A stretch of 64,000 nt of DNA from JADFXI01 sp963784135 (GTDB lineage: Bacteria > Nitrospirota > Thermodesulfovibrionia > Thermodesulfovibrionales > Dissulfurispiraceae). The translations under genes were made by a program, and so were the position numbers. Numbering within the stretch: the stretch's first letter is position 1; each line of letters opens with the position of its first letter. The notes under the pieces were generated by a model. That model was not told the origin of the DNA. It worked only from the letters and a program-made list of their open reading frames with translations, and made no database searches. Where the stretch lies: positions 1 through 64,000 of the forward strand of contig CAWAQG010000001.1 of assembly GCA_963784135.1 (NCBI GenBank), given 5' to 3'. Positions 33,081-41,879 of the stretch are shown one piece after another.

Positions 33081-34059
33081 TTTTATACCTGCTGAGGTTT
33101 TCTTTGTCCTTAAACCATTCGACCGTTTTCTTTAACCCATCATCAATGCAGTGTGCCGGTTTCCATTTCGTCAGCTTTTTGATCTTTTCATTGCTCCCCA
33201 GTAATCTTTCAACCTCGCTTTTCCCCGGCCTCAATCTCATCGTGTCGGATACAATCCTCCCTTCGGGATTGATCATCCGGATAATCTTGTCCGCAAGACC
33301 TCCGATGGATATCTCCCTCTGTGTTGCAATGTTAATTTCTTCTCCTATCGTTTTGTCCGACAAAGCGATTTCGATAAATCCTCTTACAGTATCTTCGACA
33401 TAGACAAGGTCTCTGGTAGGATGCAACGAGCCGAGTTTTATCTTTTTGTTCCCTGCCAGCAGTTGGGTTATTATGGTTGGAATAACAGCCCTTGCCGACT
33501 GCCTCGGGCCATATGTATTGAAAGGTCTTACAATTGATACCGGCAAGCCGTAACTCCTGTGGAATGACTCGGCCATCGCGTCGCCGGCAATCTTTGTCGC
33601 TGAATATGGAGACTGGCCCTGCCTCGGATGCAGCTCAGTGATAGGTACGAATTTGGCGGTCCCATAGACTTCGGAGGTTGAGGTTACAAGCACCTTATCG
33701 ACATCAAAATCTCTGGAAGCCTGCAGTATATTGAGGGTCCCTTTAATGTTCGTGTCTACATATGAATCGGGCGAATGATAAGAAAAAGGAATACCGATAA
33801 GCGCTGCCAGATGGAAGACAACATCTATATCTTTCATAGCTGCCCTGACACCATTTGGGTCCCTGATATCTCCCGCAAATACTTCTATACCGCTCAACTG
33901 CCGCTTCGGGAAAGAATCGAGCCATCCCCATGAATTAAATGAATTATAAAAGACGAAGGCCCTGACGTTGCAGCCAGCTTCTATGAGCGCCTCAACAAGA
34001 TGGCTGCCTATAAAGCCATCTGCGCCGGTGACCAGTACCTTCTTGCCTTTTAACTTCAT
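33061..34059 (-). CDS. legB: GDP-sugar 4,6-dehydratase (LegB-like SDR)
   Basis: The 332-residue extended SDR protein has KVLVTGADGFIGSHLVEALIEAG (NAD site), TSTSEVYGT and SPYSATKIAGDAM (Tyr-x3-Lys catalytic pair) and RPFNTYGPRQSARAVIPTI. As the first gene of the run legB, legC, acyltransferase, methyltransferase, legI, legG, ptmE, it would start the pathway from GDP-GlcNAc, although UDP-GlcNAc-type substrates cannot be excluded. It overlaps the legC start by 20 bases. Confidence 0.88.
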   Translation of the reverse strand: MKLKGKKVLVTGADGFIGSHLVEALIEAGCNVRAFVFYNSFNSWGWLDSFPKRQLSGIEVFAGDIRDPNGVRAAMKDIDVVFHLAALIGIPFSYHSPDSYVDTNIKGTLNILQASRDFDVDKVLVTSTSEVYGTAKFVPITELHPRQGQSPYSATKIAGDAMAESFHRSYGLPVSIVRPFNTYGPRQSARAVIPTIITQLLAGNKKIKLGSLHPTRDLVYVEDTVRGFIEIALSDKTIGEEINIATQREISIGGLADKIIRMINPEGRIVSDTMRLRPGKSEVERLLGSNEKIKKLTKWKPAHCIDDGLKKTVEWFKDKENLSRYKSDVYNV

Positions 34060-34515
34060 TTATTCACGACCCTGTTTCTGTATGACGTATTGTTAAAAAC
34101 AAACCGGAGCCAAAAGTAGGTTGGTTTCATTTTTATCCTTAATTTTTAGCAGCAAATAACATGCCCAACAACCCGCCAGTGAAAACTTATTGAAATGATT
34201 AGATATTTAGGATAATTCGGTGCAGATTTTTTCTCTACTGTTTGACACCCGGCAAAAAAATCCCTGTCATAAAATTGACTATACATTATTATCGGGAAGA
34301 AAAGCAAAAAACTTTAAAAAACAGGCGGCAAATGGCATTTATCTTCCGCAGTCTTGCAAGAGGAGAAATACCAAGAAAATCCTCTTTCATATCGCTTCGC
34401 TTCCATTGAACCTTTATTCTCCATAACGTTATACTACCATAGTGTTATTTGTAATGCATTCTTAATTACTGGAGTTAACTTTAATGTGGTCTATCCGCTT
34501 ATGAGAGAGTTTTAA
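34060..34515. other. intergenic space between divergent legB and DUF2920 gene
   Basis: The 456 AT-rich bases contain no plausible gene. A promoter for the plus-strand gene is readable at 34406-34435: TTGAAC, 18 bases, TATACT. A second TTGACA at about 34239 lacks a clear -10 partner. No repeat or RNA was recognised. Confidence 0.5.
34406..34435 (+). promoter_or_regulatory. sigma-70-type promoter for DUF2920 gene
   Basis: TTGAAC (34406-34411), 18-base spacer, TATACT (34430-34435). The expected start near 34442 gives a leader of about 75 bases. Confidence 0.5.
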
Positions 34516-35751
34516 ATGGAGACAAAATACTCACTGACGCCTCATCCGGATGTTGAACTCGGGTTCGAAAGAAAACCCATAGAATACTTTGCGACGTTCC
34601 CCGACAATGGAATTAACAATGATACAGGGCTAATTCTTGTAATTCCCGGTTGGGGAGATAGAGCTGATTTTGAATACCAGAAAGATAAATTGAGACCATA
34701 TCTTTCCAATAAATATAATTGTATTTCAGTTGGAGTGAATTATTTTGGAGCAAAACTTCATGCATTGGCCGGAAACGAGAGTAAATTTCAAATTCTTGAC
34801 AGCAATCGCTTTGCAACATCAGTTTATAACATGTTTGGGATATCTCAGCAGGATTATATAATTAAGGGCGTCTTGCAACTGGATATACTATCACGAATAC
34901 TTGCCGCCCGCGGTATCAAAAGTCTTGGCATGGAATTCAGATTAGCTTTAAGAAACCGCCTTGATACCAATGAGTATCAGTCTTTTGGTTTCTTGCCGGC
35001 AATAGACCATATTCAGGTACTCGGAGAGGTACTGGAAAAATATAAAATCAATAGAAAAAGGCTTATAGCTTTCGGCAGTTCTTATGGCGGATACATTGCT
35101 CTATTACTTGGTAAATTTGCCCCGAATACATTTTCAGTAATTATCGACAACTCGGGTTTTATTAAATCAAGCTTACCAGATATTGCAACGGTTGAATTGG
35201 GCAGGGAGTCAGGCAAGGTGAATGTTAACGGTGTAGATTATCCAAGAGTTCCCTATAGTCCATGGACTATAGGTGATGAGACCTCGCCATACTATTTTTC
35301 AGACAGCCACAGATGCATCAGGAATCTGCTTCTTAGTGAACACATAACTAAAACACCGACCAAATACTATATTTTCCATTCCATGGAAGATGCAATTGTT
35401 CCAGTAAAAGATAACGATGCATTCTGTGCAATGCTGAAGGAGAGAGAAGTGGAAGTCTCCTATAAGGTTGTCAATGCAAATGACATCGATGGCAGATTGT
35501 TTAAAAATCTTAACCATGGGATGAATGCATCTCTGCGGGGAATATTTGATTTTGTGGCCGGCAGCAATGGAAATAATTTCTGCAAGGCTGAATCACTTAC
35601 GGATTTTGACAAAAGCAGCCGTTACATTTTTAATTGTGGAGAAAGAGCCTATATTTTCTCATATAACAAAAACTACAGTATTAAGGTTGAGATAACAAAT
35701 TCAGCGTCAAATAATTATTACCGCTACCCTCTGACCCCTGTTACCGACTGA
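34516..35751 (+). CDS. DUF2920-family alpha/beta hydrolase
   Basis: The 411-residue protein begins METKYSLTPHPDVELGFERKPIEYF and has VIPGWGDRAD and GSSYGGYIALLLGKFAPN, the nucleophile-elbow serine, plus HSMEDAIVPVKDNDAF (acid) and NHGMNASLRGIFD (histidine) for a hydrolase triad. Proteins of this family are multiplied in the Campylobacter flagellin modification locus, where their exact role is unclear. It is divergent from legB. Its last 28 bases overlap the end of the OGT-type gene on the other strand. Confidence 0.75.
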   Translation: METKYSLTPHPDVELGFERKPIEYFATFPDNGINNDTGLILVIPGWGDRADFEYQKDKLRPYLSNKYNCISVGVNYFGAKLHALAGNESKFQILDSNRFATSVYNMFGISQQDYIIKGVLQLDILSRILAARGIKSLGMEFRLALRNRLDTNEYQSFGFLPAIDHIQVLGEVLEKYKINRKRLIAFGSSYGGYIALLLGKFAPNTFSVIIDNSGFIKSSLPDIATVELGRESGKVNVNGVDYPRVPYSPWTIGDETSPYYFSDSHRCIRNLLLSEHITKTPTKYYIFHSMEDAIVPVKDNDAFCAMLKEREVEVSYKVVNANDIDGRLFKNLNHGMNASLRGIFDFVAGSNGNNFCKAESLTDFDKSSRYIFNCGERAYIFSYNKNYSIKVEITNSASNNYYRYPLTPVTD

Positions 35752-37838
35752 AAAAATTGTTCAAGTTCTCTCACTGCATCAATGTTATCATAAAATATAT
35801 TATTCTTTTCGAGTATCTTTATACTTATTTCCTTTCTCCAGCCTGCGTCGTCAGCCAACCGCAACGCCAACTGAACGTATTCATCGCTATTATTACTGAT
35901 AAGGTCCATGATATCCATTTTCTTGTAGTATGCGTAAGTAAAACGGCTTGCCATCCGGCTTCCAGGCCATGTTACTATCGGACAGCCGACTGAAAACAGC
36001 TCCAGGCTGGTTGTCCCGCCGCAAAAATAAGGCGTATCCAATACTGCATCCGCGCTTCTCATAAGACTGAGAAAATCATTGAAAGGGAACCGCGGTAAGA
36101 AAATTATCCTGTCCGCAACATCGGGAACAGATCGCAAGAACCTCTCCATGAGCAAGGTGCTCCAATGCTTATTTGCATCATCAAATAAAATCAGCAGGCC
36201 CTTATTGTCGCGTCGCAGAATCTCTCCTAATACGGCATCAAAATCCGGATGGAATTTTATTAAGCTTTGAGGAGCGGCATATAGTCTGTTGTCACCCTGC
36301 AACCCCGCTCTTATTCTAATCTCCCGCGCGCCGGTCAATTCAACACCGGCAGGACGATAAAAATAATTCGGAACATTTCTCATTCTGACAAGAGATTCCG
36401 AATATTGAGTTTCAGAACCCTCCGGTTCGAAGTCTTCACAGGATATAAAGTAATCTAAACCGGGTATCCCGGTCGTGTCCGGATGCCCCCATGTCACACA
36501 TTGCACCGGCGCCAACCTCGAGTATGCAAGAAAATAAGTGAAGGGGTCCATTCCGATGTCCGTATAGAACAGGATATCCAGCTCGCATTCGGCTATCTGC
36601 TCCCGCGCCGTTTCCAAAACCGGCACAAGCGACACTGATTTGCAGGCATTCCTTTCTATGAATTGCGATATCTCATCGGATTTCTTTTTACCAAAAAAAA
36701 CATAAACATTAAAGAGTCCACGGGACAGGTTTGAAATGACCCCCCGGAAATGTTTGCCGATAGTATGTTCGCAAAAATAGCTCGAAATAAAACCGATCTT
36801 TATTTTTCCGGACTTCTCAATCCTCCTTTTATTTTTGCAATGCGGCGCTTCATAAAGCAGCGAAGGGCAGGCACTTGTATAAAGTTTCGCTGTCTTGACC
36901 TGCAATTCCCGGTTGTTGAGTCCATGATAGGCCAGAAAAAAGTTGGTTTGGCCAATATCTTTAAGAGGATTATTCAGAGTGACCCCCGATTTAAGGAAGT
37001 CATCTATGGCATGGTCAAACTGCCGGCGAAAATGAACAACACTTTCTTTAGACGGCATAATTATAGGCGGCAGCGCAGCCAATTTTATTTTCACGCCGGC
37101 ACTGTGTGTTAAATCAAATACTTTCCGATAATGTTCTTTAGCTTCCTCAAACTTGCCCTGGTCCGCAAGCGCATTGCCCAGATTGTAATGCGCCTCGTGA
37201 AAATCAGGTTTTGAGGACACGGCCCGGCGGAAAAAGAGTATTGCTTCATCCATTTTCCACTGCTCTGCAAGCGTATTGCCCAGATTGAAATTGGCCATGT
37301 GAGAATCGGGTCTTAAGGTCACAGACCGGCGGTAACAGGCTGCCGCTTCATCCAGCTTCCCCTGCTCTTTAAGCGCATTGCCCATATTGTAATGCGCTTC
37401 ATAAGAATCGGGGGTTAAGGATACAGCACGGCGGTAACAGGCTATCGCTTCATCCAGCTTCCCTTGCTCTGCAAGCACAGAGCCCATATTGTTGAGCGCC
37501 TCGTGATAATCCGGTTTTAAAGATAAAGCACGGCGGTAACAGGCTATTGCCTCATCCGGTTTATTCAGCGCACGATACGCATTGCCGGCATTATTATGAT
37601 ACAAAGGGACCGCCTGATTTATGTTTATCGCTTTTTCAATTAAACCGACCGCAATTTCGTTCTGCCCATGTTGAATAGCAATAACGCCCAATAAATGTAA
37701 TGCATCAGCATTGTCGGTATCCACCTGCAATACTTGACGGTAAATCGCTTCAGCTTGTTGCAGTTCACCCTTCTGATGGTGCTTTAACGCAAGCTGTATG
37801 GCGTCAGGAATAGCGGCATGGGTCAAAACATGATTCAT
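35724..37838 (-). CDS. TPR plus OGT/SPINDLY-type glycosyltransferase (GT41)
   Basis: I take the ATG at 37838; the frame to 37913 adds 25 codons of unlikely sequence. Residues about 15-270 are seven or so TPR repeats (AEAIYRQVLQVDTDNADALHLLG; DEAIACYRRALSLKPDYHEALNNMG), encoded by 102-base tandem DNA repeats at about 37150-37560. The C-terminal half matches the OGT catalytic region: KIKIGFISSYFCEHTIGKHFRGV, VQCVTWGHPDTTGIPGLDYFISCEDFEP, SLIKFHPDFDAVLGEI, YFCGGTTSLELFSVGCPIVTWPG. Family members add GlcNAc or other hexoses to Ser/Thr of proteins. Flagellin is a likely target. Confidence 0.85.
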   Translation of the reverse strand: MNHVLTHAAIPDAIQLALKHHQKGELQQAEAIYRQVLQVDTDNADALHLLGVIAIQHGQNEIAVGLIEKAININQAVPLYHNNAGNAYRALNKPDEAIACYRRALSLKPDYHEALNNMGSVLAEQGKLDEAIACYRRAVSLTPDSYEAHYNMGNALKEQGKLDEAAACYRRSVTLRPDSHMANFNLGNTLAEQWKMDEAILFFRRAVSSKPDFHEAHYNLGNALADQGKFEEAKEHYRKVFDLTHSAGVKIKLAALPPIIMPSKESVVHFRRQFDHAIDDFLKSGVTLNNPLKDIGQTNFFLAYHGLNNRELQVKTAKLYTSACPSLLYEAPHCKNKRRIEKSGKIKIGFISSYFCEHTIGKHFRGVISNLSRGLFNVYVFFGKKKSDEISQFIERNACKSVSLVPVLETAREQIAECELDILFYTDIGMDPFTYFLAYSRLAPVQCVTWGHPDTTGIPGLDYFISCEDFEPEGSETQYSESLVRMRNVPNYFYRPAGVELTGAREIRIRAGLQGDNRLYAAPQSLIKFHPDFDAVLGEILRRDNKGLLILFDDANKHWSTLLMERFLRSVPDVADRIIFLPRFPFNDFLSLMRSADAVLDTPYFCGGTTSLELFSVGCPIVTWPGSRMASRFTYAYYKKMDIMDLISNNSDEYVQLALRLADDAGWRKEISIKILEKNNIFYDNIDAVRELEQFFQSVTGVRG
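37150..37560 (-). repeat. 102-bp tandem repeats encoding TPR units
   Basis: Four to five diverged direct repeats of 102 bases (34 codons) encode successive TPR units with the recurring core ACYRRA-LxPD and GNALxEQGKLDEA. Close similarity at the DNA level (for example GCATTGCCC and AACAGGCT at the same phase) suggests recent expansion and a potential for copy-number change. Confidence 0.7.
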
Positions 37839-38017
37839 GTTACATTTTAGCAAATACCGGACCTGTATTGCCGGGCGAAAATAAACGCTCCATAGTGGTT
37901 GTATTGAAATCATCCCCCGTAATCATTGATAATATTGACTCGACGATGGCCGATGCAACAGATTTCAGAAAACATGACTCAGGAAATAAATAACTATAAA
38001 ATGGTTTAAGAATTACA

Positions 38018-40060
38018 ATGTCCGGAAATGTCCCTAAACAGATCAAACAGGAAATAGAAGAGCTGGTTAAAGACCTGAACTATCACAGCTATCGTTACCA
38101 TGTTCTTGACTCGCCTGTAATATCGGACGAGGAGTATGACCGTCTCTATTTTCATTTAAAGGAACTTGAAGAAAAAAGTCACTATGTTCTGCCGGATTCA
38201 CCCACGCAAAGAGTCGGAGCTCCTCTGCTCGAAAAGTTCGATAAGGTCAAACATACTGTTCCTATGCTTTCGTTGGATAATGCCTTTACCAGTGAAGAGG
38301 TAAAAGATTTTGACGCCAGGATAAAGAGGCTGCTGAACACTCATGAGGAGATAGAATATACAGTTGAGCCAAAGTACGACGGACTTGCCGTTGAGCTGAC
38401 ATATGTAAAGGGCCTTCTCGATAAGGCGTCCACAAGAGGTGACGGCTACGAAGGCGAAGATGTGACACAAAATATCAGGACTATTAAAGCAATTCCGCTC
38501 AAAATTGAAGTCCAGGGTACTATACCGGAGGAAATTGACATACGGGGAGAGGTATACATGGACCTCGATGAATTTGAAAAGCTGAACAGACAAAGAGAGC
38601 TCTCAGGCGAGGCTTTATTCGCCAATCCCCGGAATGCCGCGGCAGGGTCCGTGAGGCAGCTTGATCCTTCAATTACTTATTCCAGGAAACTCCATCTCGC
38701 GTGTTACGGAATAGGGACTGTCAAAGGGATGGATTTCAATAGCCATGAAGAATTTATCAATTGGTTAAAAGAGGCGAGGTTCCCTACGCCGCATATGCGG
38801 CGCGAACAGGGAATCGGCAAGGTTCTTGAGGTGATAAAAGAACTCGAAACGAACAGGGGCTCTTTCTCATACGAGACGGATGGGGCCGTAATAAAAGTGA
38901 ATGATTTCGGGCTTCAGCAGAAATTGGGAGTCAAGACGAGAGAACCCCGCTGGGCCATCGCTTACAAATTCCCTGCTCATCAGGCGACAACAAAGATAAA
39001 AGATATACGAGGAAGCGTCGGCAGAACGGGGGTCATCACCCCCTATGCTATTTTTGAACCGGTCCCAATCGGCGGTGTTACAGTATCGAGATCAACGCTT
39101 CATAACTGGAACGAATTGGCAAGGAAAGATATCAAAATAGGAGACACTGTTGTGGTAGAGAGGGCAGGCGATGTTATTCCCCATGTCGTCACGGTAATAA
39201 AGGACTTGAGGAAAGGCCAGGAAAGGCCCTTCCCGATACCTGAAAAGTGCCCCGCATGCGGTTCGAAAGTTGTCAGAGAAGAAGGAGAGGTTGCAGTAAG
39301 GTGCGTTTCCCTCCACTGCCCGGCACAGCTGCAGGAGAAGATTATCCATTTTGCGTCCAGAGGAGGTATGGACATCGAAGGACTCGGCGAAAAAAATGTG
39401 CAGCTTCTCTATTCAGAAGGGCTTATAAAGCATTTTGAAGACATATTCAAATTGAAAAAGGAAGACCTTGTCAAGCTGCCGAGATTTGCTGACAAATCGG
39501 CCCAGAATCTTATTAATGCTATAAATCGGTCAAAGAATACCACTCTTGCCAGGTTTATCTTTGCGCTTGGGATACTCCATGCGGGCGAATACGCTGCGAA
39601 ACTGCTCGCAAAGAAGTTCGGAAAACTCGAAGACCTTTATCTTATAAAACCCGGCGAGCTTACGACGATAAAACAGTTTGGTGAAAAAATCGCTTATTCC
39701 GTATCAACGTTCTTCAATGACAAAAAGAATATCAAAACCCTTGAAGCCCTCAGAAAGCATGGGCTGAGAATAAGCAATCCCGATTTTATGGCGGGAAAAA
39801 AGGAAGCAAATCCGCTTGAAGGTTTGACGTTCGTAATCACGGGTACACTGCCGAAACCCAGAAAAGAAGTTGAAGACCTCGTAGAGCTTCACGGCGGCCA
39901 CGCAGCTTCTTCAGTTTCCGCAAGCACCGATTACCTTGTCGTGGGTGATAATCCCGGGTCCAAATTACAAAAGGCGGAGTCTTTAAAAGTTAAAACTATT
40001 TCCTATGACGAATTGATGAGAATAATCGAAGAAAGAAACCGCGCTCCCAGGCTTTTCTGA
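38018..40060 (+). CDS. ligA: NAD-dependent DNA ligase
   Basis: The 680-residue protein has all LigA parts: Ia domain with YRYHVLDSPVISDEEYDRLY, nucleotidyltransferase with Lys119 in VEPKYDGLAVEL, EIDIRGEVYM, OB fold, zinc finger (CPACGSKVVREEGEVAVRCVSLHCPAQ), HhH repeats and a C-terminal BRCT domain (GLTFVITGTLPKPRKEVEDLVELHGG). It seals nicks in replication and repair. The start at 38018 lacks a strong ribosome site. Confidence 0.97.
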   Translation: MSGNVPKQIKQEIEELVKDLNYHSYRYHVLDSPVISDEEYDRLYFHLKELEEKSHYVLPDSPTQRVGAPLLEKFDKVKHTVPMLSLDNAFTSEEVKDFDARIKRLLNTHEEIEYTVEPKYDGLAVELTYVKGLLDKASTRGDGYEGEDVTQNIRTIKAIPLKIEVQGTIPEEIDIRGEVYMDLDEFEKLNRQRELSGEALFANPRNAAAGSVRQLDPSITYSRKLHLACYGIGTVKGMDFNSHEEFINWLKEARFPTPHMRREQGIGKVLEVIKELETNRGSFSYETDGAVIKVNDFGLQQKLGVKTREPRWAIAYKFPAHQATTKIKDIRGSVGRTGVITPYAIFEPVPIGGVTVSRSTLHNWNELARKDIKIGDTVVVERAGDVIPHVVTVIKDLRKGQERPFPIPEKCPACGSKVVREEGEVAVRCVSLHCPAQLQEKIIHFASRGGMDIEGLGEKNVQLLYSEGLIKHFEDIFKLKKEDLVKLPRFADKSAQNLINAINRSKNTTLARFIFALGILHAGEYAAKLLAKKFGKLEDLYLIKPGELTTIKQFGEKIAYSVSTFFNDKKNIKTLEALRKHGLRISNPDFMAGKKEANPLEGLTFVITGTLPKPRKEVEDLVELHGGHAASSVSASTDYLVVGDNPGSKLQKAESLKVKTISYDELMRIIEERNRAPRLF

Positions 40061-40574
40061 TAAAGGAAAAGAGTGCTGCAGCAGCTTCGACATCACGGCG
40101 TAACCTGCGGTATTCAACTGAAGAAATGCTTCATGAAGTCTCTTGCTATATTTACCATAATATATGGTATTTTGCCCTTCCATGTTAAGACTATAGCATG
40201 CGAGGAATGGTTTGAAAAGACGGGAAATTTGTCAAATTAAGGGACGGGGAAAGCCACGATGGATATTTTCTGTTAATAAGGCCAAAAAGAGCCAGCCCGT
40301 AACAATTCGAATGGGGTCTCCTTTGAATCGTGATGGATTCATATAATTTGGGGACTGCCGCATTGTCAATTTCTGCTTGAAACCGCCAGCCTTGAATGGC
40401 GATGCCGCTGCACCGGTGTACTGTGAGCAAACGATTTCTAATCGTAGTCTACTTTACAACTGTCTATCAAGGGAAGCTTAAGCTTACGATATGGTATCTA
40501 AGTTAATCCAGGAATGAGTCTGAACTGACGCAATAATAATCGTGTATAATAATTTCATGCCGAAAGGAAAAAGC
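40061..40574. other. 514-base stretch without recognisable gene
   Basis: Short frames on both strands exist (for example minus 40191-40430) but have no ribosome site and no motif. TATAAT at 40545-40550 may be the -10 of the nucleotidyltransferase gene. I see no RNA, repeat or mobile element here. Confidence 0.4.
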
Positions 40575-41066
40575 ATGTACGAAGAACTGTTGACAGTTTT
40601 AAACCGCCGGAAGGTTAGATATTTAGTTGTCGGTGGAGTGGCTGTGAATTTGTATGGGATTGAGAGAATGACGGGCGATATCGATATTATCATTGAAATG
40701 TCCCCGGCTAACTTAGAGAGGTTCCTGGATGCTGCTCAGCTGCTTAAGCTAAAGCCCTCCATCCCGGTTAAGTACAAGGACATCACTCTCGAATCGATAG
40801 CTAAGTGGCGTCGGGAGAAGGACATGATCGCACTTCGTCTAATCCATTCCCAAAACCAGATGCTTATTCTTGACCTTGTGTTCGACGATACGGTTTCGTT
40901 TGAGGAGGCCTTCAGCCTACGAGAAACATTTCGTATCGGGCACATCTCGTTCCCTGTTATGTCTGTCAACGACCTTATTAAGATGAAACAGGGAGTGGCA
41001 AGAGAACAGGATATCGCGGACGTGTATCATCTGAAACGCCGAAGGGAGGTTGATAGTGACAGGTAA
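40575..41066 (+). CDS. nucleotidyltransferase (MNT/AbiEii-like, DUF6036 type)
   Basis: The start MYEELL at 40575 has AAAGGA seven bases upstream; ATG at 40557 (leaderless after TATAAT) is an alternative. The 163-residue protein carries VRYLVVGGVAVNLYGIERMTGDIDIIIEMSP: the GGxAxxxxG helix start and D-x-D catalytic motif of the polymerase-beta nucleotidyltransferases seen in toxin and antitoxin systems. Its tail, VNDLIKMKQGVAREQDIADVYHLK, matches the usual C-terminus (DxxDI-L). Its gene overlaps a small downstream gene, forming a two-gene unit. Confidence 0.8.
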   Translation: MYEELLTVLNRRKVRYLVVGGVAVNLYGIERMTGDIDIIIEMSPANLERFLDAAQLLKLKPSIPVKYKDITLESIAKWRREKDMIALRLIHSQNQMLILDLVFDDTVSFEEAFSLRETFRIGHISFPVMSVNDLIKMKQGVAREQDIADVYHLKRRREVDSDR

Positions 41067-41232
41067 GTTACTTATCTATTACCGTTCAGCAGAGCAAATA
41101 GCAAGCTATCAGAAAGTCCCGGTCCGGACAAAATTTCTTATGCTTGAGGAGTCTGCTAAATTCTTCACAAAAGTTAAGCGAGCGCGGAAACAAAAATCCA
41201 GTAGAACAATCTCACCATCCCTCAACAAATAA
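41056..41232 (+). CDS. small basic protein co-transcribed with nucleotidyltransferase (58 aa)
   Basis: A GTG at 41056 sits behind GGGAGG and lies inside the last codons of the nucleotidyltransferase gene (11-base overlap). The 58-residue basic product (begins VTGKLLIYYRS) is helical with a Lys/Arg-rich tail. I do not recognise it. The tight arrangement suggests a partner protein, possibly of a toxin-antitoxin type unit. Confidence 0.5.
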   Translation: MTGKLLIYYRSAEQIASYQKVPVRTKFLMLEESAKFFTKVKRARKQKSSRTISPSLNK

Positions 41233-41318
41233 AAAATACCCGCAGGTAGACCGAAAGTCAATTGTGAGCATTTCCGGTTATACTCTATTACTACATCATC
41301 GTTTATGAACAACGTGGG

Positions 41319-41816
41319 TTAGGATGACCTCATATCTTCTCTGGCAACTTCAAGAAGAAACTGCATTGCAAAATACGAAGCCTTTTCCTTATTTGCGGCC
41401 CTGTCGCCCGACAACAGCAACTCTTTAACAACCGTTTTCCCATGCGTACTCACAGCGATATACACAAGCCCTCTTTTCTTCCCCTCAAGCGCCTCAGGGC
41501 CGAGATTGCCTGTAGTAGCAAGAGCGTAATCTGTCTTAAGCAGGGCCCGCGCCTTATCTGCCATTTCACGCGCGACAGTTTCGCTGATTACGCCGTATGT
41601 TTCGATAGTATCCGGAACAAGACCGAGAATGCTCAGCTTTGAAGCATTTGAGTAGGTCACAAGGCCAGCCTGGAAAAAAGCGCTCGAACCGGGCAGCATC
41701 GTCATATAGTGGCTGAGCAGGCCGCCGGTGCATGACTCAGCGAGCGCAAGGGTCAGCCCTTTGTCAATAAAAAGTTGATGCACGCTCCTTATAACACTCA
41801 GGACCTCTTCGTTCAT
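41319..41816 (-). CDS. pncC: nicotinamide-nucleotide amidohydrolase (CinA C-terminal type)
   Basis: The 165-residue protein is the stand-alone CinA-C domain: LTLALAESCTGGLLSHYMTMLPGSSAFFQAGLVTYSNASK, VSETVAREMADKAR, ATTGNLGP. Ser28 and Lys in YSNASK are the catalytic pair of the deamidase, which returns NMN to the NAD pathway. The full-length CinA N-terminal domain is absent, as in many bacteria. Confidence 0.92.
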   Translation of the reverse strand: MNEEVLSVIRSVHQLFIDKGLTLALAESCTGGLLSHYMTMLPGSSAFFQAGLVTYSNASKLSILGLVPDTIETYGVISETVAREMADKARALLKTDYALATTGNLGPEALEGKKRGLVYIAVSTHGKTVVKELLLSGDRAANKEKASYFAMQFLLEVAREDMRSS

Positions 41817-41879
41817 CTATATAACCTATAATGAAAGAATAGCGCAAGTCAAGAATATTTTCTGATGTATAATATGTTC

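Noticed and set aside
33100..34060. Ordinary UDP-glucose 4-epimerase instead of LegB
   Set aside because: The direct neighbours legC, legI, legG and ptmE make a 4,6-dehydratase of the legionaminic acid route more likely; still a family-level judgement.
40191..40430. 79-codon minus-strand frame after ligA
   Set aside because: No ribosome site and no motif; likely chance frame in a non-coding gap.
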